From assembly GCF_000968375.1 (NCBI RefSeq), contig NZ_CP009933.1:124001-188000 (forward strand): 64,000 bases of DNA. Direction: 5' to 3'. The DNA comes from Clostridium scatologenes. GTDB lineage: Bacteria > Bacillota > Clostridia > Clostridiales > Clostridiaceae. Each line of letters begins with the position of its first letter. Positions within the stretch are counted from its first letter, which is position 1. The notes beneath the pieces were generated by a model. It worked only from the letters and a program-made list of their open reading frames with translations. It did no database searches and had not been told where the DNA came from. This document shows positions 34,781-43,958 of the stretch, piece by piece. The position numbers and the translations under genes are program-made.

Positions 34781-37700
34781 ATGAAATGGTTTTACAATAT
34801 GAAAATTTCTAAAAAAATTATTATTTCAATTACTGCTATAGCAGTAATTGGTGGTTTACTTATTGGATCAGTAGGATTTTTATATATCAATAAAATTAAT
34901 AATTTAAGTAAGTTAATATATAAAGAAAATATAGCACCATTAACTCCTATATATAAAGTAGAAGCAGATTTTTTAAAAGTGCGTAATAGTTTAAGAGATA
35001 TGGCATTAAGTAAATCACAAGATAAATCTCAATATGTTAATACAATAAATGATTTATATAAAGATTTAAATAATAATTTAAGTGAATATGATAAATATAT
35101 ATCTTCCAATGAAGAAGATCAAAATTATAAAGTATTAAAATCTGATGTGAGTAAATATGGAGTATTAAAAGATAAGATTATTAATTTGATACAATCAAAT
35201 CAATTGGATAGTGCTTTAGCGTTAATGAATGGTGATGGTAGTACTATAACAAATGAACTTGATGCTTCTATTACAAAAGCTTTTGATCTTAATAATAAGC
35301 AAGCTGATGATCGAAATAAGATGAATTTAGATAATGGAAGTAGAGCAGAGCTGTTAATGTTTGGAATTGTATTATTGGCAGTAGTTATGTCTATATTAAT
35401 AGGTTTATTTGTTTCAAAGATGATTAGCAAGCCTTTAAATAAAATATTAGATGCAGCGAATAATATTTCTTCTGGAAATCTTAATGTTGATTTAAATATT
35501 GATAGCAAAGATGAAGTTGGAATCCTTGTACAAGCATTTAAAAAAATTGTACAATCTTTAAAAAATTTAATAACAGATTCCAATATGCTTGCAGCAGCAG
35601 CAGTAGATGGTAAACTTAATACAAGAGTAGATGCAAATAAACATAATGGAGATTACCGTAAAATAGTAGAAGACTTTAATAGTACTCTTGATTCGGTAAT
35701 AGAACCATTGAATGAAGCAAATGCAGTTTTAGGTAAAATGTCTGTAAATGATTTTACTGTAAAAATGGATATAAATCAAAAAGGTGAATTTGTAAAATTC
35801 TCCAATTCCATTAATACTGTTCAAAGAAATCTGCTTAATGCTGAAGATATTTTTATTAGAATTTCAAAAGGTGATATAAGCAGATTGGATGAGTATAAGC
35901 AAATAGGTAGAAGATCTGAAAATGACAAGTTAATACCATCAGCTGTAGCTGTTATGGAGTCAATACAGGAATTAATAGACGAAACAGTTACTCTTTCTAA
36001 TAACGCTATAAATGGAAACTTAAGCTCAAGAGCAAATGCTGGAAAATTCCAAGGTGGATACAAAGAGTTAGTAGAAGGTTTCAATAAAACTCTTGAGGCT
36101 ATTGCAGAACCTATTAATGATTCAATGATAGTTTTAGAAAAGTTTTCTCTTAATGATTACACAATTAATATGTCTAAAAATTATAAAGGTGATTTTAATA
36201 TTTATGCTAATTCTATTAATGATTTACACAAAAGGTTATTGGTAATACAGAGAGCTTTTAATGATACTGCAAAGGGAGATATTAGTCAATTAGAAGAAAT
36301 GAAACGAGTGGGAAGAAGATGTGAAAATGATCAGTTGCTTCCAGCATTAATAGAGATGATGGAAACTAATAAAAATTTATTCCTTGAAGTTCAAATGTTA
36401 ACTAATAATGCTATTGAAGGTAAGCTAGATGTTCGAGGAGATTCAACAAAATTCAGAGGAAATAATAAAACAATAGTGGATCAAATAAATAAACTTATAG
36501 ATGAATTAAATGCTCCTTTAAATGAAGCTAATAAAGTTTTGAATAAGATGTCTTTAAATGACTTAAGTGTACAAATGAGTGGAAACTACAAAGGCATGCT
36601 TAAAGAATTTTCAGATGCTATAGAAAATGTACATCAAAGGCTTTCAAGTATTCAAGCTCTATTTATAGATATCTCTAATGGTAACACATCAAGTTTAGAA
36701 GAATTGCGTAAATTAGGAAGAAGATCTGAAAATGATAGATTGCTTCCTGCAATAATAACAATGATGGAAACAATACAGGAATTAATTAGTGAATCCAGTG
36801 TGCTTGTTGACGCAGCTGTAAATGGAAATTTAAGTATAAGAGGAAACGCAGATAAATTTAAAGGCGGCTATAGAGAAGTTATTCAAGGAATCAATAAAAC
36901 TATGGATGCAGTAGTTAAACCAATAGAAGAAGCTTCAAATATAATGCAGAAAATGGCGGAAGGTGATTTGACATTTAAGATGAATGAAGACTATAAGGGT
37001 GAATATGCTAAAATGAAGGATTCCTTGAACTTTACAATTAGTTTCTTTAATGATGTATTAAATGAGATTAATAATTCAGCAACTGAGGTTGCTTCAGGAT
37101 CGAGACAGGTATCTGATGGAAGCCAGGCACTATCTCAAGGAGCTACAGAGCAAGCAAGTTCTGTTGAAGAATTGACGGTATCTATTAATGAAGTAGCAGC
37201 ACAAACAAAAGAAAATGCAGTTAATGCAAATCAGGCAAATGAATTAGCACTTAAAGCAAAGGAAAATGCAAAGCAGGGGAATGAGCATATGGGTGAAATG
37301 CTTAAATCTATGCAGGAAATTAACGAATCATCTTCAAATATTTCCAAGATTATCAAGGTAATAGATGAAATAGCTTTTCAAACCAATATACTTGCTTTAA
37401 ATGCAGCAGTAGAAGCAGCAAGAGCAGGACAGCATGGCAAAGGCTTTGCAGTGGTAGCAGAAGAGGTTAGAAATTTGGCAGCAAGGAGTGCTAATGCAGC
37501 TAAAGAAACGACAGGACTTATAGAAGGGTCTATTATCAAGGTAGAAGCTGGTACAGAAATAGCTAATGCTACAGCTAAAGCTCTTAATGAAATTGTTGAA
37601 GGGGTAGCAAAATCAGCCAACTTTGTAGGGGAAATAGCATCGGCTTCTAATGAACAGGCAGCAGCCATTGCACAAATAAATAAGGGAGTTGAGCAAGTAT

Positions 37701-37966
37701 CACAGGTAGTACAAACGAATTCTGCTACAGCAGAGGAAAGTGCAGCAGCTAGCGAGGAACTTTCAAGTCAATCACAGATATTAAAAGAAATGGTAAGTAA
37801 GTTTAGACTTAATAGTACTTCGTCTAAGAATTCAGCATATGAAAAAAATAAATATACAAATAAGGGAAATTACATGGATGATGTAGATTATTCATATGCG
37901 GAAGCAGCAGTAACCTCTAATAAGCCTAAAATAGCTCTTAGTGATAGTGAATTTGGTAAATATTAA
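34781..37966 (+). CDS. Methyl-accepting chemotaxis protein with very long poly-HAMP array (MCP 2)
   Basis: 1061 aa from ATG 34781; an ATG at 34772 touches the AGAAAGGG site, so the later start is chosen. Two transmembrane helices (~12-33 and ~187-210) enclose an extracellular helical sensor. After the canonical HAMP (SKPLNKILDAANNISSGNLN), four ~135-residue repeats begin near residues 266, 403, 539 and 673. Each pairs a GKLxxRxDxxKxxGxY unit with a GRRSENDxLLPA unit. The signalling hairpin EIAFQTNILALNAAVEAARA lies near 865. The last ~330 residues are nearly the same as MCP 1, pointing to duplication or gene conversion. It ends DSEFGKY. Confidence 0.93.
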   Translation: MKWFYNMKISKKIIISITAIAVIGGLLIGSVGFLYINKINNLSKLIYKENIAPLTPIYKVEADFLKVRNSLRDMALSKSQDKSQYVNTINDLYKDLNNNLSEYDKYISSNEEDQNYKVLKSDVSKYGVLKDKIINLIQSNQLDSALALMNGDGSTITNELDASITKAFDLNNKQADDRNKMNLDNGSRAELLMFGIVLLAVVMSILIGLFVSKMISKPLNKILDAANNISSGNLNVDLNIDSKDEVGILVQAFKKIVQSLKNLITDSNMLAAAAVDGKLNTRVDANKHNGDYRKIVEDFNSTLDSVIEPLNEANAVLGKMSVNDFTVKMDINQKGEFVKFSNSINTVQRNLLNAEDIFIRISKGDISRLDEYKQIGRRSENDKLIPSAVAVMESIQELIDETVTLSNNAINGNLSSRANAGKFQGGYKELVEGFNKTLEAIAEPINDSMIVLEKFSLNDYTINMSKNYKGDFNIYANSINDLHKRLLVIQRAFNDTAKGDISQLEEMKRVGRRCENDQLLPALIEMMETNKNLFLEVQMLTNNAIEGKLDVRGDSTKFRGNNKTIVDQINKLIDELNAPLNEANKVLNKMSLNDLSVQMSGNYKGMLKEFSDAIENVHQRLSSIQALFIDISNGNTSSLEELRKLGRRSENDRLLPAIITMMETIQELISESSVLVDAAVNGNLSIRGNADKFKGGYREVIQGINKTMDAVVKPIEEASNIMQKMAEGDLTFKMNEDYKGEYAKMKDSLNFTISFFNDVLNEINNSATEVASGSRQVSDGSQALSQGATEQASSVEELTVSINEVAAQTKENAVNANQANELALKAKENAKQGNEHMGEMLKSMQEINESSSNISKIIKVIDEIAFQTNILALNAAVEAARAGQHGKGFAVVAEEVRNLAARSANAAKETTGLIEGSIIKVEAGTEIANATAKALNEIVEGVAKSANFVGEIASASNEQAAAIAQINKGVEQVSQVVQTNSATAEESAAASEELSSQSQILKEMVSKFRLNSTSSKNSAYEKNKYTNKGNYMDDVDYSYAEAAVTSNKPKIALSDSEFGKY

Positions 37967-37983
37967 TTGATGTAAAATATTAT

Positions 37984-38029
37984 AAAAGGCTATTACGTGT
38001 TTTTGAAGTCAATACAATAGCCTTTTTAT
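37984..38029 (+). terminator. Intra-cluster terminator before cheR
   Basis: AAAAGGCTATT (37984-37994) / AATAGCCTTTT (38016-38026) with T residues. It could reduce cheR-cheB expression relative to cheA and the receptors. Confidence 0.65.
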
Positions 38030-38046
38030 AGCTTAGAGGTGAAAGT

Positions 38047-38859
38047 ATGATTCATATAAAACAGGATGAATTTAAGGAATTAACAGAGTATTTAAAAAGT
38101 AATTATGGTATAAATCTTAGTAAAAAGAAAATTCTAATAGAGGGAAGATTAAATAATATATTGATAGAAAAAGGTTTTAAAAATTTTAGAGATTATTTGA
38201 ACTTTTTATTTAATGATATGTCAAAAAATGAATTGACACTTTTAATTAATAAGTTAACAACGAATCACACTTTTTTCATGAGAGAGGCTGCTCATTTTGA
38301 ATACTTTAAAAATGAAGTTTTGCCTTATTTAGGGGGAAAAGTAAAAGATGGAGATTTAAGAATATGGAGTGCTGGATGTTCCTCTGGAGAAGAACCATAT
38401 ACATTGGCTATGATACTAGAAGATTATTTCCAAGGAAATAAAGGAGTTTGGGATAAAAAAGTTTTAGCTACAGATATTTCTGTAAATGTTCTTCATACAG
38501 GAGAGAGAGGTATTTATTCAAAGGAATCCATAGAAAGAATTCCGGCTAATTGGAAACTAAATTATTTTAACAAAATTGATAACGATAATTACCAAGTTTC
38601 AGATAAATTGAAGAAAGAAGTTATTTTTAGAGTTTTTAATCTTATGGATGAAGTTTTTCCCTTTAAGAAAAAGTTTCATGTTATATTTTGTAGGAATGTA
38701 ATGATTTATTTTGATGCTAAAACAAAAATGGAATTGGTAAATAAATTCTATAAAATGACAGAGCCAGGAGGATATATTTTTATAGGACATTCAGAATCTA
38801 TTAGTAGAGATGAAACCGATTATAGATATATAATGCCTGGAATTTATCGGAAAGGATAG
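38047..38859 (+). CDS. cheR: Chemotaxis protein methyltransferase CheR
   Basis: 270 aa. The N-terminal helical domain (FKELTEYLKSNYGINLSKKK) precedes the SAM-binding domain with LRIWSAGCSSGEEPYTLAMI and VLATDISVNVLHTGERGIY. VIFCRNVMIYFD and PGGYIFIGHSES match CheR. It methylates glutamates on receptors using S-adenosylmethionine. No C-terminal receptor-tethering extension is seen. It lies six bases before cheB, so the antagonistic pair is co-expressed. Confidence 0.95.
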   Translation: MIHIKQDEFKELTEYLKSNYGINLSKKKILIEGRLNNILIEKGFKNFRDYLNFLFNDMSKNELTLLINKLTTNHTFFMREAAHFEYFKNEVLPYLGGKVKDGDLRIWSAGCSSGEEPYTLAMILEDYFQGNKGVWDKKVLATDISVNVLHTGERGIYSKESIERIPANWKLNYFNKIDNDNYQVSDKLKKEVIFRVFNLMDEVFPFKKKFHVIFCRNVMIYFDAKTKMELVNKFYKMTEPGGYIFIGHSESISRDETDYRYIMPGIYRKG

Positions 38860-38865
38860 ATCAGT

Positions 38866-39906
38866 ATGTATAAGAGTAAAAAGGTAAGAGTACTGGTGGT
38901 GGATGATTCACTTATATTCAGGGAAACTGTAGCTAAAGGTATTGCAAAAGATAGGGGGATAGAGGTTGTTGGTACAGCTTCAGATCCATTTGATGCAAGA
39001 GACAAGATAATTGAATATGAACCAGATGTTATTACCTTAGATGTAGAAATGCCTAAAATGAATGGCATAGAATTTTTAAAGAGGTTGATGCCTCAATATC
39101 CACTTCCAGTTGTAGTGGTTAGTGCAGTAAGCAGCAATGTATTTGATGCTTTAAATGCAGGAGCTGTAGATTTTGTTACTAAACCAGATGGAAGAAGTGT
39201 TAATGGACTTGAAGGTTTTATTAAGGAATTAGTTACAAAAATAAAAATAGCTTCTGTAGCAAAAGTAGCACATTGGAAGAAAAAAAATGATGAAAGATTT
39301 TCAAATAATGTTATAGGTAGTAATATTTCAAATAAAATTATTGCTATAGGTTCATCTACAGGAGGTACAGAAGCTGTAGCTACTATTTTAAAAATGCTTC
39401 CTAAAAATATACCACCTATAGTTGTAGTGCAGCATATGCCACCAGTTTTTACAAGAATGTATGCTGAGAGACTTAACAATTCATGTGCTATGGAAGTAAG
39501 AGAAGCTAAAAATGGTGATAGACTTTATAATGGACTTGCATTAATAGCACCTGGAGAATATCATATGTCTTTAGAAAAAAGAGGAACTTATTATTATGTA
39601 AAATGTTTTAAAGGTGAAAAAGTTAATGGACATTGCCCAGCTGTAGATGTACTTTTTGAGTCAGTAGCAAAGGAAGCAGGAAAGAATGCCATAGGTATTA
39701 TACTTACGGGTATGGGATATGATGGAGCAAAAGGATTACTTTCTATGAAAAAAAGAGGAGCAATTACTATAGGCCAAAATGAAGAATCTTGTGTAGTATA
39801 TGGAATGCCAAAGGTAGCCTATGATATAGGAGCTGTACAAAAGCAAGTTTCAATTGAAAATATAGCAGGTTCATTAGGTCCATTTTTAAATGGAAGTAAA
39901 GTCTGA
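38866..39906 (+). CDS. cheB: Chemotaxis protein-glutamate methylesterase CheB
   Basis: 346 aa. The N-terminal receiver domain has DD at 13-14 and phospho-acceptor D59 (VITLDVEMPKMNG). The C-terminal methylesterase has the serine motif IGSSTGGTEAV, the histidine in VVQHMPPVFTRMYAERL and the aspartate in TGMGYDGAKGL. It demethylates or deamidates receptors after phosphorylation by CheA. It is the last gene of the cluster and is followed by a hairpin facing the convergent protease-propeptide gene. It carries the only receiver domain in this locus. Confidence 0.95.
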   Translation: MYKSKKVRVLVVDDSLIFRETVAKGIAKDRGIEVVGTASDPFDARDKIIEYEPDVITLDVEMPKMNGIEFLKRLMPQYPLPVVVVSAVSSNVFDALNAGAVDFVTKPDGRSVNGLEGFIKELVTKIKIASVAKVAHWKKKNDERFSNNVIGSNISNKIIAIGSSTGGTEAVATILKMLPKNIPPIVVVQHMPPVFTRMYAERLNNSCAMEVREAKNGDRLYNGLALIAPGEYHMSLEKRGTYYYVKCFKGEKVNGHCPAVDVLFESVAKEAGKNAIGIILTGMGYDGAKGLLSMKKRGAITIGQNEESCVVYGMPKVAYDIGAVQKQVSIENIAGSLGPFLNGSKV

Positions 39907-39917
39907 AAGTATATAAA

Positions 39918-39962
39918 AAATAACACTTAACTTATTTTTATAATAATTAGGTGTTATTTTAT
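39918..39962. terminator. Bidirectional terminator between cheB and the propeptide gene
   Basis: AAATAACACTTAA (39918-39930) / TTAGGTGTTATTT (39947-39959) with one G-U pair; A-rich on the left and T-rich on the right. Confidence 0.65.
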
Positions 39963-39986
39963 TATGAGAGATACAGTCTTATAGTT

Positions 39987-40553
39987 TTAACTATATTTTA
40001 TATTATCTATATTTGCAATGACTTTTCCAGTGGAAGAGTTTATTAATACGTCCCAATTTCCAGCTTCAGGTTCTGTGTAATATATATTTACACTATATAT
40101 TAAAATAGGTAATCCATTTTTAATAATAAACTGTTCAATTATTTTTGGATCCTTTTGTAAAAATGTATAATTAAATTGTTTTTTAGCAATATATATTGCT
40201 TCGTCCTGTGTAATATTTTTTTGTATTGTTTTATTATAAGGTTTAAAACACTTATTAATGGATCCTATTATATTTTTTATAGTACCATCTTCGTTTAAAT
40301 GCACTATTAGTTCACTTCCTCTAATGGGAATATTATTTATTGTTTGAACTGCTTTAATCTTTGTATAACCTAGTGTATCCTTTTTTATAGATACTATTTT
40401 AAAATTACTTAAGCTATTTGTGTTACAAAGTAGTGATTTATTTTCATTTAAATATGATTCTACACTTTTCTGTGTTATTTGAAATTTTTTTAATGAGTTT
40501 TCTTGTATAAATATATTATCTTTTTTATCTTGATATGAAGTTGAGCTTTTCAT
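39987..40553 (-). CDS. Stand-alone FTP/PepSY-type protease propeptide, no catalytic domain or signal peptide
   Basis: 188 aa. It closely parallels the prosequence of the neighbouring M4 protease: SYQDKKDNIFIQ, NFKIVSIKKDTLGYTKIKA, INNIPIRGSELIVHLNEDG, IIGSINKCF, and the PepSY-like DEAIYIAKKQFNYTF ... YYTEPEAGNWDVLINSSTGK. The protein ends exactly where the protease's mature part would begin. It also lacks the signal peptide, starting directly at MKSSTSYQD. A strong AAAGGAG site precedes its ATG, so it is probably translated. It could be an intracellular inhibitor/chaperone of the protease or a truncated duplicate. Confidence 0.8.
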   Translation of the reverse strand: MKSSTSYQDKKDNIFIQENSLKKFQITQKSVESYLNENKSLLCNTNSLSNFKIVSIKKDTLGYTKIKAVQTINNIPIRGSELIVHLNEDGTIKNIIGSINKCFKPYNKTIQKNITQDEAIYIAKKQFNYTFLQKDPKIIEQFIIKNGLPILIYSVNIYYTEPEAGNWDVLINSSTGKVIANIDNIKYS

Positions 40554-40629
40554 TTCCTATCTCCTTTACTAAAATCTATTAAACAATCAATAGAAAAGTG
40601 GAGTTTTATGACTTTATAAGGAGGACTTA

Positions 40630-40672
40630 AAGTATCTGATGATTTGAACATTATTCAAATCATCAGATACTT
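40630..40672. terminator. 19-bp perfect hairpin after the M4 protease gene
   Basis: AAGTATCTGATGATTTGAA (40630-40648) pairs exactly with 40654-40672 around a 5-base loop. It lies between the protease stop and the propeptide gene on the minus strand. The T-run is weak. Confidence 0.6.
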
Positions 40673-40709
40673 AAAAGTTTTAATTACAATACATGTTAAA
40701 TTTAATTAA

Positions 40710-42386
40710 CTATTGTAAATTTGAACTATCGGTAATTCCAACAGAATCAAAAGCATTCTTTATAGCTGTTACATCAGAAGCACTGCAGTTTAAATCAGAG
40801 GCTGATGATATTAATGCATTTCTTGTTGCTAAAAAATCTGAATTATTAGTTAGATATTCAGTAAGTGCTCTATAATAAATACGAGCTGTTTTTTCACAAC
40901 CTATATTTTTTGCAATTAGGAATGCTGCTTTGTTAGGAATTCCGCTATTTGTGTGAACTCCACCGTTATCGTTTGAAGTATTAACGTAATCTTTCATATT
41001 ATCTGGCTGGTTATAAATTTTTGGATCAGCAAGACTTCTAAGCGCAGTATAAGAACCAGTTGGAAGACAAATACCATCACCAACTACCCAATCTTTAGAA
41101 TTAAATTTCCACGTTCCACCATCTCTTACGTTACAATTGTCATAACTTTGAATTAAAACTCCAAAAATATCTGAAAATGATTCATTTAAAGCACCAGATT
41201 GATCAGAGTAATCTAAATTTGCAGAATTTGTAGTTACTCCATGAGTTAATTCATGAGCTACTACATCTAAATCCCCACTAAAATAGGTGAAATCACGACC
41301 ATCACCATCGCCATAAACCATTTGATATCCGTCCCAGAAAGCATTATCATAGTTTCTGCCATAATGAGTTGTAGAAATTATACTCATGCCATTACCATCT
41401 ATGCTATTTCTATTAAATAAATTTTTATAAAAATCATAAACTACACCAGCATAATAATGAGCACTAACTGATGCCTTAAAATTTTCAGTATCGAATTTAT
41501 TAGTGTTGTTACTTACCATGGTACCAGGTTGAACTTTTCTATTATTAGCAGTATAAGTTTTTATTTGTCCATTCATTGGTTTTGTAGTATCTATCATTTG
41601 GTAAGAAGTTTTAGATTTATATAGATTAAGATCCTTAGTACTTTTATCTACAGCGGTTCCTGTACCTTTAGCAGCGCCGTCATATCTTATATTATTAACT
41701 TTTTTAATTATACTTCCATTAGAAGCATCTAATAACACATCCCAATTACCTATTTCAGGATCTGTATAGTATATATTTACACTATACACTAAGATTGGTG
41801 AACCATTTTTAATTATAATTTGTTGATTAGCTTCAGGAGTATTATTTAAGTTATTATAATTAAATTGTTTTTTTGCAATATTAATTGCTTCTTCTGGTGT
41901 AATAGAAAGAGCATTTTCTCTTGCCATTTTTGTTTGATTATAATTCTTATTAACAGATCCTATTATATTTTTTATAGAACCATCTTTATCTAAGTGTAAT
42001 ATAATTTCGCTTCCTCTTATTGGAATGTTATTTATTGATTGAGCCACTTTAACTTGTGTATAACCTAAATCATCCTTTTTTATAGAAATTATTTTAAAAT
42101 TATTTGTACCATTTACATTTGTGAACAATGATTTGTTTTTTTCAAGATATGAAAGAATATCTTTTTCAGTGGTTGATATTTTATCAGATGATTTACTTGT
42201 AATGAATATATTACTTTTTTTATCTTGATAAGGAGTTGAAATAGAATTTTGATAGGTTTTACTGTTTAAGGTTTGGGTCATAGTAGCGTTGCTATTTGGT
42301 TGTTCCTTTGCAAATACATTACTAAAACAACATGAAGTAGATACAAGTGCTGCCGTTAATACAATTGATAACACGGTTTTTTTCAT
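40710..42386 (-). CDS. Secreted thermolysin-like neutral metalloprotease (M4)
   Basis: 558 aa preproenzyme. An N-terminal signal peptide (MKKTVLSIVLTAALVSTSCC) is followed by the FTP and PepSY prosequence (~50-235), then the catalytic M4 domain. The zinc motif is VVAHELTHGVT with the third ligand in GALNESFSDIFG. GGVHTNSGIPNKAAF and a thermolysin-like C-terminal helical domain follow. It is an extracellular zinc endopeptidase whose prosequence assists folding and inhibits until cleaved. AGGGGG precedes the ATG. A cysteine after SCC may allow lipid attachment, but the lipobox is poor. Released peptides would feed amino acid fermentation. Confidence 0.94.
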   Translation of the reverse strand: MKKTVLSIVLTAALVSTSCCFSNVFAKEQPNSNATMTQTLNSKTYQNSISTPYQDKKSNIFITSKSSDKISTTEKDILSYLEKNKSLFTNVNGTNNFKIISIKKDDLGYTQVKVAQSINNIPIRGSEIILHLDKDGSIKNIIGSVNKNYNQTKMARENALSITPEEAINIAKKQFNYNNLNNTPEANQQIIIKNGSPILVYSVNIYYTDPEIGNWDVLLDASNGSIIKKVNNIRYDGAAKGTGTAVDKSTKDLNLYKSKTSYQMIDTTKPMNGQIKTYTANNRKVQPGTMVSNNTNKFDTENFKASVSAHYYAGVVYDFYKNLFNRNSIDGNGMSIISTTHYGRNYDNAFWDGYQMVYGDGDGRDFTYFSGDLDVVAHELTHGVTTNSANLDYSDQSGALNESFSDIFGVLIQSYDNCNVRDGGTWKFNSKDWVVGDGICLPTGSYTALRSLADPKIYNQPDNMKDYVNTSNDNGGVHTNSGIPNKAAFLIAKNIGCEKTARIYYRALTEYLTNNSDFLATRNALISSASDLNCSASDVTAIKNAFDSVGITDSSNLQ

Positions 42387-42793
42387 AATAAAATCCCCCT
42401 AGCTTATATAGAAAAATATTACCAAAAAATGTATTTTTTGGAGTGGTTATATTATAAAGTTTTATAAAATAAATAGCAAACATGTAAAAAACCGAATTGG
42501 AAAAAAATGTAATTAATTTTTCTGTTTTACATAAAAAAAATAATACATTAAACATAATTTAATAAAATAAATTATTGAAAAAAATTTTTTTGGTAATTTT
42601 TAATTAAATGAAAATTTAAATAATGTTGTAACAGAACTGTAACAATTATGTTTTATAATAATTATAGAATATTTAAATAATAAAAGAGACTGTTTTAAGT
42701 AATTTAAACAGCCTCCTCATTAAGGAATAATAGATATTTGGAAACAATTGTCCAATAATAAAACTAATGTTAAATATTTATTGTTGTAGATAT
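42387..42793. other. Intergenic region upstream of the protease gene
   Basis: About 400 bp, extremely AT-rich, with no ORF. It contains the minus-strand terminator of the deacetylase gene (42681-42714). The remainder up to the protease start should hold that gene's promoter; I could not pick one with confidence. Confidence 0.4.
42681..42714 (-). terminator. Terminator of the polysaccharide deacetylase gene
   Basis: On the minus strand AGGCTGTTT pairs with AAACAGTCT around AAATTACTT-type bases, followed by CTTTTATT. Confidence 0.7.
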
Positions 42794-43762
42794 TTAGGAG
42801 ATTGTCCTAAATTCATATCCCTGTCCTTTAAGATATTCTATAATTTGTGGTAATGCTTTAGCTGTTTCTTCTTTGCCATAAGTATCATGCATTAGTATAA
42901 CTACTTTTTCTTGTGATCCTACACTTTCCTTTACATGTTCTAAAAGTTGAGCTGCATTTTTTCTTTTACCTTCAGCATCAAAGTCATAAGCATTCCAATC
43001 TATGCTGTACATGTCTTTTTCTTTTAATCTTGCATTAAACTCTTCTAAATTAGGATCATGGTAATATTGTCTTGACATGTATCCACCAGGCATTCTTATT
43101 ACTCTTGTATTAAAATCTTTTCCAAGAATATTTCTTATGGCGTTATTATCTTGTTCAACTTCATCCATATAGCGATTAACATCAAGTTTATTACCAGGAT
43201 ATAGTTTTTTCATACTATGAGTATAAGTGTGATTTCCAATAGCATGTCCGCTTTCAAATATCTCACGTACTAGTTCCTTACTTCTTTCATCTGCATCTAC
43301 ATTGTGTCCCATTAAACAAAAGGTTGCTTTAACATCATAGTTTTTAAGAGTATTTAATATTTTAGGAGTTACAGTAGTAGATGGACCATCATCAAAAGTG
43401 AGAAACGCTATTTTTTTTCCATCCTTTTCTCCTTTACCATCTAATATGTCTTTTACTTTTTGAGCATCATAAGTATATTTTTTCCCATCAGTAGATACAT
43501 TATGTTTGTTATCATCCTTACTATTATCTTTATTTTTATCTTTATCCTTAGCATTAGAATCTTTATCGTCTTTTTTAGTAGATTGATTTTTATCATCTTT
43601 AGCTTCAGGGGTTTTGTTAGTTGATATTGCTTTATTAGCTTCTACTTTAGAGCCATAGAAATAATTATAACTCTTATATGATAAGGTAAAAATACCAATT
43701 AGCAGTAATAAAATTAGAGCGCTGTTTCGCATAAACTTAATACGATTTTTTTTTCTTGTCAT
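42794..43762 (-). CDS. Membrane-anchored polysaccharide (peptidoglycan) deacetylase
   Basis: 322 aa from the ATG at 43762, which has TAGGAGATATAGG upstream; the ATG at 43783 has no ribosome site. A basic N-terminus and one transmembrane anchor (ALILLLLIGIFTLSY) are followed by an unusually Lys/Asp/Asn-rich low-complexity linker (~50-90). The NodB homology domain has the metal motif TFDDGPS, HTYTHS and the arginine-containing RMPGGYMS, ending VVILMHDTYGKEE with the catalytic His. Such enzymes remove acetyl groups from N-acetylglucosamine, giving lysozyme resistance or cell-wall remodelling. Confidence 0.9.
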   Translation of the reverse strand: MTRKKNRIKFMRNSALILLLLIGIFTLSYKSYNYFYGSKVEANKAISTNKTPEAKDDKNQSTKKDDKDSNAKDKDKNKDNSKDDNKHNVSTDGKKYTYDAQKVKDILDGKGEKDGKKIAFLTFDDGPSTTVTPKILNTLKNYDVKATFCLMGHNVDADERSKELVREIFESGHAIGNHTYTHSMKKLYPGNKLDVNRYMDEVEQDNNAIRNILGKDFNTRVIRMPGGYMSRQYYHDPNLEEFNARLKEKDMYSIDWNAYDFDAEGKRKNAAQLLEHVKESVGSQEKVVILMHDTYGKEETAKALPQIIEYLKGQGYEFRTIS

Positions 43763-43958
43763 TTTCCTATATCTCCTATCCATTCTTAATTAAATAAACA
43801 TAAATCTGATTTAGTTTAATTTCATTTGTGGCAAATTTGAAAAGTTTTGAGTTTAAATTCATACCACTACCTCTATTATACAAAATTGTACAAGCTAAAA
43901 CTACAATATTTAACGCAAAAACAAGTTTTTTATATTAAGATTTTGTAAAATGTTCTTT

